Assembly: GCA_963732905.1 (NCBI GenBank)
Contig: CAVTBM010000008.1
Span: forward strand, 248,001-312,000
DNA length: 64,000 nt
Source: DASQZK01 sp963732905
GTDB lineage: Bacteria > Bacteroidota > Bacteroidia > Bacteroidales > GCA-2748055
Direction: 5' to 3'
A program made the translations under genes and the position numbers. This document shows, one piece after another, positions 35,018 to 44,373 of this stretch (positions are counted from its first letter, which is position 1; each line of letters opens with the position of its first letter). Under the pieces are notes generated by a model. That model had not been told where the DNA came from and made no database searches. It saw only the letters and a list, made by a program, of their open reading frames with translations.

Positions 35018-36973
35018 CTATTTCTGGAAATACCGGCTCATTTTATTGATCAGCAGTTTTATATCAATCGGTTTGGTCACATAATCATCACAACCGGCTT
35101 CCCAACATTTGGCAATTTCCTCCTGGAATGAAAAGGCCGTCTGAGCAATAATCGGCAAATCCGGCCTTTCCCGTTTAATTTCGAGAGTGGCATCATTTCC
35201 GTTCATCTCGGGCATTTTAATATCCATAAGGATCATGTCGATGTGATGGATATTTTTGCAAAGTTTGATGGCTTCTATTCCATTTGTTGCACGTAATATT
35301 TTTGCCTGTGTTTTTTGTAACAAAGCTTCCAGAAACCGAAAATTAAGCTCTTCATCCTCTGCAACAAGAATCACTTTATCTTTCCAGTCAATGTCGCGGA
35401 TGTTTCCTGATTGGTGTGTCATTTCTTCCTCCAATTTAACGGGAATTTCAACGGGCAGACTGATCTGAAACCAGGACCCGGAATTCAGTGCGGAACGAAC
35501 CTTAATTTTACCTCCAAGCTGATCAATAATCTTTTTGGCAATGGTCAGGCTTAACCCGGTACCGCCAAGCTTGGTGAGAGCTTTATCTTCAATTTCTTCA
35601 AAACGGTTAAAAATTCTTCGCTGGTCATCCGGACTGAGCCCGATCCCTGTATCCAAAACATAAAATCTATAATATTTTGCCGACAAGGTAAAGCCAAACT
35701 CAACATGACCTTTCTCAGTAAATTTGAATGCGTTGCTGAGAATACTGGCCAAAATCTGGTGTAAACGACCCGGATCGGTGTAGAGCTCTAAAGTATGAAA
35801 CTCTGCCGGGATATCCAGCACAAGTTCAATATGACCTTTGTCTTTTTCCTTTTTCCTGGTCTCAAATTCGCCGTACAATTCATTCATGAACTGAACCAAA
35901 CCGAAACTGCTCTTTCTGATGGTAATATCACCGGTCTCTATTCTTGAGAGTTCAATAACATCATCTACCAGGGACATAAGATAATTGCCCTTGTTTTTAA
36001 TGATCGAAAGATACTCGTTTAAATGCCCGTTCCCGGTTTGTTCGGTCTTTAAAAGCTCGGAAAAACCAATAATAGCGTTCATGGGAGTGCGGAGTTCATG
36101 ACTGAGGTTGGTCAGAAAGACAGCCTTAAACCGGTTAGCACTTTCTGCCCTGTTCCTGGCGCGGGTCAGCTCTTTCTCTATTCTCTTCTCTGCAGAAATA
36201 TCTCTGAGAATTCCATGAAAAACGGAAGGATTCTTTGAATTTTCAACATAGCAAATCATCTGGATGGTCTTTATCGTCTTTTCCTCGTCTTTTTTCAGCC
36301 TGATCCTGAATTCTGTTTCAAAAGCCGGATAACCGGAATCCGGAGCCATCAGAAAACGGTCTATTTTTTCCCTGTCGCCTTTTTTGTAAATAAGAGCGGT
36401 AACTCTGGAAATATCCGTGTACCCCGACCGGTTTACCAGACCCAACAGTTTGAAACTCATCGCAGAGCCGTAAAAACGCCGATGGTTTATATCAATCTTA
36501 AACAGCCCTGTTTTAGTGGCTGCCTGAAGATCATCCGACATCTGCAGTTTCAGGCTGTCTGCCGTGTGACCTGGCTTTTCGGATATAAAATACATAAGAT
36601 TCAGCGATATACCAGCTTTTCCTGTCTTATCGATGAATACGAAAGTTTTAATTTGTCTTCCACCTGATGCATTGATAGAGATAGGGATAATAACTCCCGG
36701 TAAGAATTTTTCGGTTGTAACCCTTTTTGAAAGCAGGTCAAATTCCTCAGGTGATAAAAATTCAGAAAGTAATTTCCCTTTTATTGCCGGCAGATCATAA
36801 CCGAGAAAGGAGAGAAAAGGCATATTTGCTGATAAAACTGCGAAGTCAGACCCGGTCAAAAGAACAGGTACCGGCGTTGCTGTAAAAATAGCAAACAGAT
36901 CTTCGCGAACCTCTTTTGGAAGAGACTTCTTAATCTGAAGCAACAAATCGCGTTTATCCTTTTGGTCAGTCAT
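35018..36973 (-). CDS. Hybrid sensor histidine kinase (PAS-PAS-HisKA-HATPase-REC)
   Basis: A 651-residue soluble hybrid kinase. Two PAS-like domains (about 25-135 and 150-265) precede the phosphoacceptor segment SHELRTPMNAIIGFSELL (His292), an ATPase domain with N, G1 (DTGIGLSPDD) and G2 (GGTGLSLTIAKK) boxes, and a C-terminal receiver with the phosphorylatable Asp in LILMDIKMPEMNG. No membrane segment, so it probably senses a cytoplasmic cue. ATG 36973 is used; an upstream in-frame TTG at 36982 adds three residues. The partner may be one of the two stand-alone receivers nearby. Confidence 0.94.
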   Translation of the reverse strand: MTDQKDKRDLLLQIKKSLPKEVREDLFAIFTATPVPVLLTGSDFAVLSANMPFLSFLGYDLPAIKGKLLSEFLSPEEFDLLSKRVTTEKFLPGVIIPISINASGGRQIKTFVFIDKTGKAGISLNLMYFISEKPGHTADSLKLQMSDDLQAATKTGLFKIDINHRRFYGSAMSFKLLGLVNRSGYTDISRVTALIYKKGDREKIDRFLMAPDSGYPAFETEFRIRLKKDEEKTIKTIQMICYVENSKNPSVFHGILRDISAEKRIEKELTRARNRAESANRFKAVFLTNLSHELRTPMNAIIGFSELLKTEQTGNGHLNEYLSIIKNKGNYLMSLVDDVIELSRIETGDITIRKSSFGLVQFMNELYGEFETRKKEKDKGHIELVLDIPAEFHTLELYTDPGRLHQILASILSNAFKFTEKGHVEFGFTLSAKYYRFYVLDTGIGLSPDDQRRIFNRFEEIEDKALTKLGGTGLSLTIAKKIIDQLGGKIKVRSALNSGSWFQISLPVEIPVKLEEEMTHQSGNIRDIDWKDKVILVAEDEELNFRFLEALLQKTQAKILRATNGIEAIKLCKNIHHIDMILMDIKMPEMNGNDATLEIKRERPDLPIIAQTAFSFQEEIAKCWEAGCDDYVTKPIDIKLLINKMSRYFQK

Positions 36974-37415
36974 ACACAGCAATTATAATCCGGCAATAAA
37001 AATAAACAAAAGTAAAGGGGAAATCAATTATGTTCAGATTAATACGGAAGGTAGAAAGATTATATTATACATAATCTGCCTTTCTGTCTGAATTTTATTG
37101 AAATATATGGAGAAAAGACCTGTTTTATGCTTTTAGTCGGAGTTTCACCCGGATCTAAGCTTACTTCTTTAAGTAGCACAGGATCTAAATGGGTATAAAA
37201 GAATTCGGGGTATTGGATTCCCGGATTTTCCAGGAGGCTGGTGACAGCCAGATCGATAACGGCATTTGGCTTTGCCCGGGATCAGGCAGTCCCATTTATA
37301 TTGATGTGAAGCAACCTTCACATATGATCAAATCTGAGGATGATTTCACCATCGCCATGGGCACGATGAAACGTTAAATAAACAGGATGAGAGAGAAAAT
37401 GACCATCGGGATTCA
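36974..37415. other. Gap between hybrid kinase and receiver genes
   Basis: 442 bases. A TACTTTTG box on the minus strand at 37007-37014 is a plausible -7 element for the kinase. A 62-codon plus-strand frame at 37189-37377 has no recognisable product and is not called. Nothing else is seen. Confidence 0.4.
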
Positions 37416-37790
37416 TTAGTTTAGGAGAACCAACTCAACAGTCTTAACCAGGGTCTGAATATCCACCGGTTTTTTGATGAATTCAACTGCTCCCATCTTC
37501 CTGGTCTTCTCTATATTTAAATCATCCGTCAGGGCGGAGATCACTATTACGGGAATACTATTAAGTTTTTCATTGCTTTTAATATGCTCCAAAAAATCAA
37601 ATCCGCTGATTTCCGGCATCAAAAGGTCGAGAAGTATTAAATGTGGCCTGTCTCTTTTAATGATGTTCAAGGCTTCCTTAACACTGAATGCACTCATGAT
37701 CTTGTAACCTTTTGTTCCCAGGATGGCCTCAAGTAAAACAACGTTGGTATTTGAATCGTCGATGACAAGTATTTTCTGATTTTCAGACAT
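37416..37790 (-). CDS. Stand-alone response regulator receiver
   Basis: A 124-residue CheY-like receiver with the acidic pair in VIDDSNTN, the phosphoacceptor Asp in LILLDLLMPEISG, the Ser/Thr switch in VIVISALTDD and the conserved Lys in FIKKPVD. There is no output domain, so it acts through protein contact, for instance in a phosphorelay with the nearby hybrid kinase. Single gene. Confidence 0.93.
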   Translation of the reverse strand: MSENQKILVIDDSNTNVVLLEAILGTKGYKIMSAFSVKEALNIIKRDRPHLILLDLLMPEISGFDFLEHIKSNEKLNSIPVIVISALTDDLNIEKTRKMGAVEFIKKPVDIQTLVKTVELVLLN

Positions 37791-38147
37791 AATTGATTAA
37801 TTTACGACAAGAGTAAAAATAAGATTTTATGACGTAATTTATTTACAATTTTAATATTTTCTCCAACAAAAGTACTATTAACATTCTGTATTTAAGCCTT
37901 AGTCCGGGATGAGATTTATTATCAAAATGAATGATATGAATCACCGCAGATAGTTTTTTTCTGATTTAAAGCAGATAATAATTTACTTTGGATAAGTGAG
38001 GCCGTAATACAATGCCGGAACATTATTTACCTGTCCGTACTCAGAGCATTCAAAAGAACGAAACGATTATGTCTCTGAAACGAATTTAATGGGCTTGTTC
38101 TTATGAATATTCTTAATTTTTAGTAATTTTAATCATAAAATGAAATA
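37791..38147. other. AT-rich gap upstream of Crp-family gene
   Basis: 357 bases between divergent genes. AT-rich, with TAATTTTA near 38123-38130 as a weak -7 candidate for the Crp-family gene. No gene or RNA structure recognised. Confidence 0.35.
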
Positions 38148-38843
38148 ATGTCGAATCTTGAAAGTAAATATAAAACTGACATTTCGACTACAGAGATCCC
38201 ATTCTCTTATTTACTTACTGAAGACCAGGCGTTTCTGCTCTCAAATAATCTAAATACGGTCAGGTTTAAACGAAAAGACATCATTTTCAGACAGAATACA
38301 CGCACTTCCCATATCATGTTCGTTAAATCCGGACTTGTTAAAATATTCAAGGAAGGCAGAAATGAAAAGGTGATTATATTGAAGGTGGCTAAAGATGGGG
38401 GTTTTATTGGTCTCATGTCGGTTTTCGGAGAAAGTCTTCATCAGTATTCCGCTTCTGCCATTATCGATTCAGAGATATGTGATATTGATGTCAGTCATTT
38501 TAAGAGTATCCTGATGGAAAACGGGAGATATGCCCTGCAATTCCTGAATTTGATAAGTCTTGACGGCCTTTTTATTTTTCAACGGCTGATGCGTCAGTCC
38601 CATAAACAGTTACCTGGCAGAATTGCCGATGTCATCCTCTATTTTGCCCAGGATATATACCAAAGTGATTCTTTTTCATTCCCCTTCACCCGTAAAGAAC
38701 TTGCTGAACTGGCCGGCACAACAAAAGAGAGTTTCATCCGGACTCTCAGCGAATTTAAGAATGATAAAATTATCGACCTTAACGGCTCATTGATCCGTAT
38801 AAAAAGTATGGATATAATAAAAACTTTGAGCGAACTTGGCTGA
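38148..38843 (+). CDS. Crp/Fnr-family transcriptional regulator
   Basis: A 231-residue regulator: cyclic-nucleotide-binding-type beta-barrel at residues 25-140 (GLVKIFKEGRNEKVIILKVA, GGFIGLMSVFGE), dimerisation helix, and a C-terminal winged helix (FTRKELAELAGTTKESFIRTL). There is no Fnr-type cysteine cluster, and the usual cAMP-contact residues are not clearly retained, so the effector is unknown. The recognition helix carries the T-x-ESF-x-R pattern of this family. The downstream receiver gene starts 47 bases later and may have its own promoter. Confidence 0.92.
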   Translation: MSNLESKYKTDISTTEIPFSYLLTEDQAFLLSNNLNTVRFKRKDIIFRQNTRTSHIMFVKSGLVKIFKEGRNEKVIILKVAKDGGFIGLMSVFGESLHQYSASAIIDSEICDIDVSHFKSILMENGRYALQFLNLISLDGLFIFQRLMRQSHKQLPGRIADVILYFAQDIYQSDSFSFPFTRKELAELAGTTKESFIRTLSEFKNDKIIDLNGSLIRIKSMDIIKTLSELG

Positions 38844-38853
38844 TATAAATTCT

Positions 38854-38861
38854 TATCTTTG
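38854..38861 (+). promoter_or_regulatory. Candidate -7 element for the receiver gene at 38891
   Basis: TATCTTTG, an exact match to TAnnTTTG, 29 bases before the ATG. No TTTG at the expected upstream spacing. Confidence 0.45.
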
Positions 38862-38890
38862 TCTTCCTTTAACAGACTATCCCATGAGGT

Positions 38891-39262
38891 ATGAGAACAT
38901 TGAATATTTTGATTGTTGATGATATTTTTACCAATAGACTTTTACTGGCGGAACTCATTAAAACACTCGGGCATAACACTATTCAGGCTGAAAACGGAAA
39001 AGTAGCCCTTGAGTATTTCGAAAACAACGATATTGACCTGATCCTCATGGACATTGAAATGCCCGTCATGAACGGACTGGAGACTTGTGTACATATCCGT
39101 AAGAATTTCCCTCCCCCTAAAAATCTGGTACACATCGTGGCTCTCACTGCCCATAATCCAAATCTTTTTTTTGATGACTTCAGTGATGCCGGGTTTGATG
39201 AACTGCTTACAAAACCCTATTCACTCGACAAGATTATTGAACTCATAAACGCCATCGTATAA
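38891..39262 (+). CDS. Stand-alone response regulator receiver
   Basis: A 123-residue CheY-like receiver, with acidic pair in IVDDIFTN, phosphoacceptor Asp in LILMDIEMPVMNG, switch Thr in VALTAHN and Lys in LTKPYS. The sequence resembles the C-terminal receivers of hybrid kinases, including the one at 35018, suggesting a phosphorelay partner. It ends one base before the ATG of the DUF2179 gene, so the two are probably co-transcribed. Confidence 0.93.
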   Translation: MRTLNILIVDDIFTNRLLLAELIKTLGHNTIQAENGKVALEYFENNDIDLILMDIEMPVMNGLETCVHIRKNFPPPKNLVHIVALTAHNPNLFFDDFSDAGFDELLTKPYSLDKIIELINAIV

Positions 39263-39263
39263 C

Positions 39264-39866
39264 ATGTTTTCGCAAGATTTTATTGGATCTCCCTGGTTTT
39301 ATTACGTCCTCCTGCCCATCATGATCTTTCTGATGAGAATTACTGATGTATCTATCGGGACCATTAGAATTATCTTCGTAACCCGGGGAAATCGCCTGGT
39401 AGCGCCAATACTGGGTTTTTTCGAAGTCCTGGTCTGGATCATTGCAATCAGCAATATTATACAGCACCTCGACAACTGGATATGCTACGTAGCCTATGCA
39501 GGAGGATTTGCCACCGGTAATTATGTCGGCATGCTGATCGAAGAAAAGCTTGCCATTGGCGTATGCCTTATCCGGGTTATTGCACAAAAAGAAATAGCTG
39601 TCCTGACATCAGTCCTGAATGAAAAGGGGTACAGTACAACAACCCTTGATGCCCGTGGAAAATTCGATAATGTGAATGTCATTTTCCTCATCGTGAAACG
39701 GAAAGATGCAGGCAACGCTATCTCCCTGATTAAGGAATATAATCCCAAGGCATTCTATACCATAGAGGATATCCGGTATGTGAGCCAGCCGATCCTGACA
39801 CCTGAAGGAGATATTATCAGGCGTCGCAGGTTCTACCTTTTTAACGGCTGGAGAAAAGGAAAGTGA
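39264..39866 (+). CDS. UPF0316 / DUF2179 membrane protein
   Basis: A 200-residue protein: about three transmembrane segments in the first 95 residues (with MRITDVSIGTIRIIFVTRG and GGFATGNYVGMLIEEKLAIG, typical of UPF0316) followed by a DUF2179 domain in the cytoplasm (VLNEKGYSTTTLDARGK). DUF2179 is an ACT-like fold found in small-molecule-binding regulators. Its physiological role is not known. Confidence 0.88.
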   Translation: MFSQDFIGSPWFYYVLLPIMIFLMRITDVSIGTIRIIFVTRGNRLVAPILGFFEVLVWIIAISNIIQHLDNWICYVAYAGGFATGNYVGMLIEEKLAIGVCLIRVIAQKEIAVLTSVLNEKGYSTTTLDARGKFDNVNVIFLIVKRKDAGNAISLIKEYNPKAFYTIEDIRYVSQPILTPEGDIIRRRRFYLFNGWRKGK

Positions 39867-40064
39867 TTCCTTCTTTTGAAGCTTACAAAACACAGGCCTG
39901 TCTTTGGGAAAAAATTTTCTTATAACCAGTGAGACTGACCTTTCCATACGAAATTCTGATCAGGGTACCCCTGGATGAGATATTAATACAGCTCTTTGTT
40001 GGGGAAGCAGACGTAAAGCCTCTTATTTCGATTCCGGCAGATCATCCCGTTAAATATTCCGTTC

Positions 40065-40583
40065 TCACTGATCACTGCCTGTCCCCATTTGTCTGATTTC
40101 AACGGTTTGTTCTGCGCTTAGATAAACCAGGTGCAGGATCCTTTCAAGTTCGGCAGAATCCGTGAGGTCAAAATTGTCATACTCCTGGCTGTCAACATCG
40201 AGAACACCTGTGATTTCTCCGGTGGCATTCTGAAGAGGAATGGCAATTTCTGATTTTGATCTTGAGTCACACGCGATGTGGCCGGGAAATTTTTCCACAT
40301 CAGGGACGATTATCGCTTCATTCCCGTTTATGGCAGCCCAGCAAACACCTGTATCCTTTGCCAGGACCTGACAGGCTGCAGGTCCCTGATAGGGCCCGAC
40401 AATGAGCTCTCCGTCTTTTAGCAAATAAAAACCCGTCCAGAAAAACCCGTCCATTTTGTGATGAAGAATGGCATTGATTGTCGCCATTCTGGCAACAGGC
40501 TCAGATGTTTTTGTGAGAAGGTCTGTCAGCTGACGATATACCCTCTGGTATCTTCCCGTCTTTTTTGTGAAATCCATAATCAT
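40065..40583 (-). CDS. msrC: Free methionine-(R)-sulfoxide reductase (fRMsr, GAF domain)
   Basis: A 172-residue single GAF-domain enzyme reducing free Met-R-sulfoxide. Three cysteines, Cys71 (GPAACQVL), Cys81 (DTGVCWAA) and Cys105 (GHIACDSRSKSEI), keep exactly the 10- and 24-residue spacing of the catalytic cysteines in E. coli fRMsr. This makes the enzyme call firm rather than a generic GAF sensor. An excellent promoter lies just upstream; the alternative ATG two codons later (40577) is equally possible. Confidence 0.92.
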   Translation of the reverse strand: MIMDFTKKTGRYQRVYRQLTDLLTKTSEPVARMATINAILHHKMDGFFWTGFYLLKDGELIVGPYQGPAACQVLAKDTGVCWAAINGNEAIIVPDVEKFPGHIACDSRSKSEIAIPLQNATGEITGVLDVDSQEYDNFDLTDSAELERILHLVYLSAEQTVEIRQMGTGSDQ

Positions 40584-40593
40584 ATTTTTTACC

Positions 40594-40625
40594 CAAATTT
40601 ACATCCCTGAAACTCAGTAGCCAAA
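40594..40625 (-). promoter_or_regulatory. Core promoter of the fRMsr gene
   Basis: On the minus strand TTTG (40625-40622), 20 bases, then TAAATTTG (40601-40594): a complete match to TTTG-N20-TAnnTTTG, 11 bases before the ATG at 40583. The leader would be only a few bases long. Confidence 0.75.
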
Positions 40626-40903
40626 ATTTTCCTGAATTCCAGGATAATGGTTGAATCTTCAGAACCTGATACTTTTTTCCGCCGTAAAAGGCTGATGTTG
40701 CATTTTAGGTTGTCAGAAAAAATTCTTCTTTTTTATCCCGGCACAAATGACTAATTTTAATTTTTAACAGGGCACACAGAAACAGCTCCAGAGCCCTGTT
40801 ACATGCATGTTCAAAATTCAGTACAGACAGGTCTGAATCAAATAAAACCTGCTGTGAATCAGAGAGGTTTTTCGGGATTTAAATACTTTAATAATCAAGA
40901 GCC
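40626..40903. other. Rest of the fRMsr / threonine aldolase divergent gap
   Basis: The divergent gap totals 320 bases. Beyond the fRMsr promoter only a weak TACTTTAA at 40883-40890 is seen ahead of the aldolase gene. No gene or RNA structure recognised. Confidence 0.35.
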
Positions 40904-41935
40904 ATGAATTTACGAGGATTTGCCAGTGATAACAACGCAGGAGTTCATCCGGAAATTATGCAGGCTATCGCAGATGTTAACATCGGACACGCCATTGCGT
41001 ATGGTGATGATCCGTATACTAAACAAGTATCGGAAAAAATACGGCGGATTTTTGGTCAGAAAACAGAACCATTTTTTGTATTTCTTGGAACGGCAGCCAA
41101 TGTTCTTGCACTCGACGCCCTTACCCAGCCTTACAATGCTGTTATTTGCGCCGATACGGCTCATATTAACACCGATGAGTGCGGGGCACCGGAAAGGTTC
41201 ACGGGATGTAAATTACTTACGGTTCCTTCTCCCGATGGTAAACTTACCGTGGAGGGAATAAAAACACATATGCACGATATCGGGTTTGAACACCACGTTC
41301 AGCCAAAGATAATATCTATAACACAGGCAACGGAACTTGGAACTGTTTATACAGAAGAAGAAGTCAGTGCAATCTGCAAGTATGCCCATTCCCATAGGAT
41401 GAAAGTACATATGGATGGCGCCAGGTTTTGTAATGCGGCAGTATCACTCAATACAGGGTTGCGAGAAATATCTACTGCTTCAGGCGTGGATATCCTGTCT
41501 TTCGGCGGCACAAAAAACGGGCTGATGTATGGTGAGGCAATATTATTCTTTGATCCCCGGATGGCATCCGATTTTAAATACCGTCGCAAACAGAGTATGC
41601 AGCTTTCCTCCAAAATGAGATTTATCGCTGCCCAGTTTAATGCATATCTTGAAAATGATCTGTGGAAAAGGAATGCTACCCATGCCAATGAAATGGCCGC
41701 GCTGCTAGCTTCTGAAGTCTCAGGGATCCCCGGTGTCACTATAACGCAAAAAGTGGAGGCCAACGGTGTATTTGCCATTATTCCGGAAGAGGTCATTCCC
41801 CGGCTTCAGAAGGAATATTTTTTCTATGTATGGGATGAGGACCGTTCAGAAGTCAGATGGATGACCTCTTTTGATACGACGAAGGAGGACGTATTGAACT
41901 TTTCATCGCTTTTAAGAAAACTAATGACAGCCTAA
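40904..41935 (+). CDS. Low-specificity L-threonine aldolase family (PLP enzyme)
   Basis: A 343-residue fold-type I PLP enzyme of the threonine aldolase / beta-eliminating lyase group, cleaving threonine or related beta-hydroxy amino acids to glycine and an aldehyde. The opening FASDNNAGVHPEI, the AHINTDECGAPE segment, Asp171 in VHMDGARFCNA and the Schiff-base Lys204 in SFGGTKNGLMYGE are all present. Full length. Monocistronic, convergent with queA. Confidence 0.93.
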   Translation: MNLRGFASDNNAGVHPEIMQAIADVNIGHAIAYGDDPYTKQVSEKIRRIFGQKTEPFFVFLGTAANVLALDALTQPYNAVICADTAHINTDECGAPERFTGCKLLTVPSPDGKLTVEGIKTHMHDIGFEHHVQPKIISITQATELGTVYTEEEVSAICKYAHSHRMKVHMDGARFCNAAVSLNTGLREISTASGVDILSFGGTKNGLMYGEAILFFDPRMASDFKYRRKQSMQLSSKMRFIAAQFNAYLENDLWKRNATHANEMAALLASEVSGIPGVTITQKVEANGVFAIIPEEVIPRLQKEYFFYVWDEDRSEVRWMTSFDTTKEDVLNFSSLLRKLMTA

Positions 41936-41960
41936 AAAAATGGGTAATTGAAGGCATCCG

Positions 41961-43181
41961 TTAAGGGAGAAGCAGTGAACTGTCGCCATAACTCAGAAAC
42001 CGGAAATTGTGCTCCAGCGCATACTTGTATACAGCCTTCCATTCATCCCCGATGAACGCGGCAATAAGCATGAGTAAGGTACTCGACGGCTGATGGAAAT
42101 TGGTGATGAGACCCGAAATCATCCTGAAACGGTATCCTGGAGTAATCATGATTCCTGTTGAAGCCTTCAGGAGCTGATCCGGTTTTACGGCAGCCCTCTC
42201 ATAAAGTGCGTTCAGTGCTTTTTCACGTGGAATATCCTGAGGAAGATCCCACGCTTCCCACTGCTCCAAATGGAGGTTGTCTCCACCGGCAGAACCGCAC
42301 AGGATTTTCACACCCAGCCAGTAGAGGCTTTCAAGGGTTCTGCAGGTTGTCGTACCCGTGGAAAGGATCTCTTTGTCATCACGGGCAAGCAGTTTAAGAA
42401 CACTGGCCGTTACCTGGAATTTTTCAATATGCATGGGATGATTTGCTGCATTGCCGACCTTGACCGGGGTAAATGTTCCGGCCCCTACATGAAGTGTTAG
42501 ATTCAGCCTTTCAATGCCTCTGGCGTCAATCTTCTTTAGCAGTTCCTTTGTAAAATGAAGTCCTGCTGTTGGCGCGGCTACCGAGCCTTCCTCCTGAGAA
42601 TAAATAGTCTGGTATGTCTCCGAATCGGAAAGTACTGCTTCCCGTTTAAGATAGGGTGGGATAGGAGTCTCTCCAAAAATGCCGAGTATCTCACTGAAGG
42701 TATACTGAACAGGAGTCCAGCTGAACTGAATATGAAACGCATTTCCTGCCTGTAATCTCTTTTCTGCTTTGAAACAAACATCCCGCCCGTTATGCCTGAT
42801 TTCCTGGATAAGGGCCGAACCGTCCTTCCATTTCCTGGCATTGCCAACCAGACACTTCCAAACAACACCATGGTCTGAGGCAAAGGATGTCTGATATTCT
42901 GACGGCTGAAGAGGTTCAAGACAGAAAATCTCGATCAGTCCGCCCGAACTCTTCCTGAATTTTAACCTGGCATGAATCACCCTGGTGTCATTGAATACGA
43001 GCCGTTGCTGCAAGTCAATAAGTTCCGGCAGGTTGCTGAATTTCGATTCGCTGATTATGCCTTTGCGGTAAATGAGCAATCGCGATTGATCGCGTTCAGT
43101 CAAAGGGAATTTTGCGATATTCTCCTCGGGAAGATCATAGGTAAATTCGCTCAACAATATCTCCTGGGGTCTGTTCATCAT
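41961..43181 (-). CDS. queA: S-adenosylmethionine:tRNA ribosyltransferase-isomerase
   Basis: Transfers the ribosyl part of SAM to 7-aminomethyl-7-deazaguanine in tRNA, giving epoxyqueuosine. Diagnostic parts are FTYDLPEENIAKFP, RLLIYRKG, SVAAPTAGLHFT, LHVGAGTFTPV and LITNFHQPSSTLLMLIAAF. ATG 43181 gives 406 residues; a TTG at 43196 is rejected because it falls within the -7 box. The protein is about 50 residues longer than E. coli QueA, as often in Bacteroidota. Confidence 0.97.
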   Translation of the reverse strand: MMNRPQEILLSEFTYDLPEENIAKFPLTERDQSRLLIYRKGIISESKFSNLPELIDLQQRLVFNDTRVIHARLKFRKSSGGLIEIFCLEPLQPSEYQTSFASDHGVVWKCLVGNARKWKDGSALIQEIRHNGRDVCFKAEKRLQAGNAFHIQFSWTPVQYTFSEILGIFGETPIPPYLKREAVLSDSETYQTIYSQEEGSVAAPTAGLHFTKELLKKIDARGIERLNLTLHVGAGTFTPVKVGNAANHPMHIEKFQVTASVLKLLARDDKEILSTGTTTCRTLESLYWLGVKILCGSAGGDNLHLEQWEAWDLPQDIPREKALNALYERAAVKPDQLLKASTGIMITPGYRFRMISGLITNFHQPSSTLLMLIAAFIGDEWKAVYKYALEHNFRFLSYGDSSLLLP

Positions 43182-43194
43182 AAAAAAGCTGTGC

Positions 43195-43202
43195 AAAAAT
43201 AG
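43195..43202 (-). promoter_or_regulatory. Candidate -7 element for queA
   Basis: Reads TATTTTTG on the minus strand (TAnnTTTG), ending 13 bases before the ATG at 43181; a TTTC about 21 bases upstream is a weak -33 match. The position fixes the translation start downstream of 43190. Confidence 0.5.
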
Positions 43203-43307
43203 CTAAATTTGCCGTAAGTTCTGAAATTTTGGTACCGGTTTCCTTTTTTATCGAAAGGCTGTCCGGACGGATTATTAAGAACGCTGAACCTTACAAATTA
43301 CATTCAG

Positions 43308-44336
43308 ATGATGACATTTAAAACAGGTGACAAGGTAAAATTTTTAAACGATGTTGGAGGAGGAATTATCGTCTCCTTTATTGACAAGAATACTGCCATG
43401 GTGAGTACGGTGGATGGTTTTGATATCCCGGTGCTGTTGAAGGAACTGCTGAAAATCGAGGAGAAAAATGAAACGGTTTCGGAAAACCGTCCTGTAATGG
43501 AGGCCCGGATAGAAGATCCCACTGAGCCACAGGAAGAAGAAGCTGATTACCAGGTTGAAGATGAGGAAATTGCTATGGCTTTTACTCTGGATCCGCACAA
43601 GTCGGTAATCAACGCCTATCTGATCAACAGCTCAACTTTCCATATTTATTTTGTACTGTCACAGGCAAAAGAAGGGGAAGAACTTATCTTCAGTCATGGT
43701 ATGCTGGAACCGGATACTAAGGTTTCGCTGGGACGGTTTGTGACTCCGAATGTTGATGAAGTGATCAGGCTGAATGCCGGCCTGTTGTTCTATGGAAATC
43801 AATTCTTCAGGTACATCAAGCCTGGAGCCATATCCCTGAAGATAGATCCCTCGGCCATCTACTCCGGTAAGTCCCTGGCCGAAAACGACTATCTCGATGA
43901 GGATGCAGCCATCTTTACTCTTTATTCTTTCAGGGAGAAAGCAGAAGAACAATACGGGAATGTCCTTCTGTCGGGCGATTTCAGTGAGCTGATAGCCCTG
44001 AAAGAAGGAAAGGAGAATAAACCGGAAGCGAAAAAACGAGTCAGGACAGCCGAACTCGAGGAAGTGGATCTTCATATTGAGACCCTGGTTGACGATCACC
44101 AGGGGATGAGCAATGGTGAGATCCTGGAGATACAAATGAGCCGGTTCCAAACAGCTCTCAAAACGGCCATCATCCATAAAACAAAACGTATCGTATTCAT
44201 TCACGGCGTGGGCAATGGGAAACTTAAACACGAGATACGGCGTACCCTCGACCGGAAACATCCCGACCTTAAATATCAGGATGCCTCCTTTCGTGAATAT
44301 GGTTATGGCGCCACCATGGTGATCATTCCGCAATAA
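43308..44336 (+). CDS. DUF2027 and Smr domain protein
   Basis: A 342-residue protein. Residues 1-45 form a small SH3-like beta domain (TGDKVKFLNDVGGGIIVSFI), then a DUF2027 domain in the middle, and a C-terminal Smr domain with EEVDLHIETLVDD and the catalytic-type VFIHGVGNGKLKHEI. Smr domains of this type act as DNA or RNA endonucleases, some in ribosome rescue; the exact target of the Bacteroidota DUF2027-Smr proteins is not known. rnpB begins 38 bases downstream. Confidence 0.9.
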   Translation: MMTFKTGDKVKFLNDVGGGIIVSFIDKNTAMVSTVDGFDIPVLLKELLKIEEKNETVSENRPVMEARIEDPTEPQEEEADYQVEDEEIAMAFTLDPHKSVINAYLINSSTFHIYFVLSQAKEGEELIFSHGMLEPDTKVSLGRFVTPNVDEVIRLNAGLLFYGNQFFRYIKPGAISLKIDPSAIYSGKSLAENDYLDEDAAIFTLYSFREKAEEQYGNVLLSGDFSELIALKEGKENKPEAKKRVRTAELEEVDLHIETLVDDHQGMSNGEILEIQMSRFQTALKTAIIHKTKRIVFIHGVGNGKLKHEIRRTLDRKHPDLKYQDASFREYGYGATMVIIPQ

Positions 44337-44361
44337 TACCGGGTTATTGCATAAAAATTGA

Positions 44362-44369
44362 TAATTTTG
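44362..44369 (+). promoter_or_regulatory. Candidate -7 element for rnpB
   Basis: TAATTTTG, an exact match to TAnnTTTG, ending five bases before the predicted RNA 5' end. The -33 box is not recognisable at standard spacing. Confidence 0.5.
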
Positions 44370-44373
44370 TCCT

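Noticed and set aside
37189..37377. 62-codon plus-strand frame between kinase and receiver genes
   Set aside because: No recognisable domain, no support from spacing or promoter, and composition is not clearly coding.
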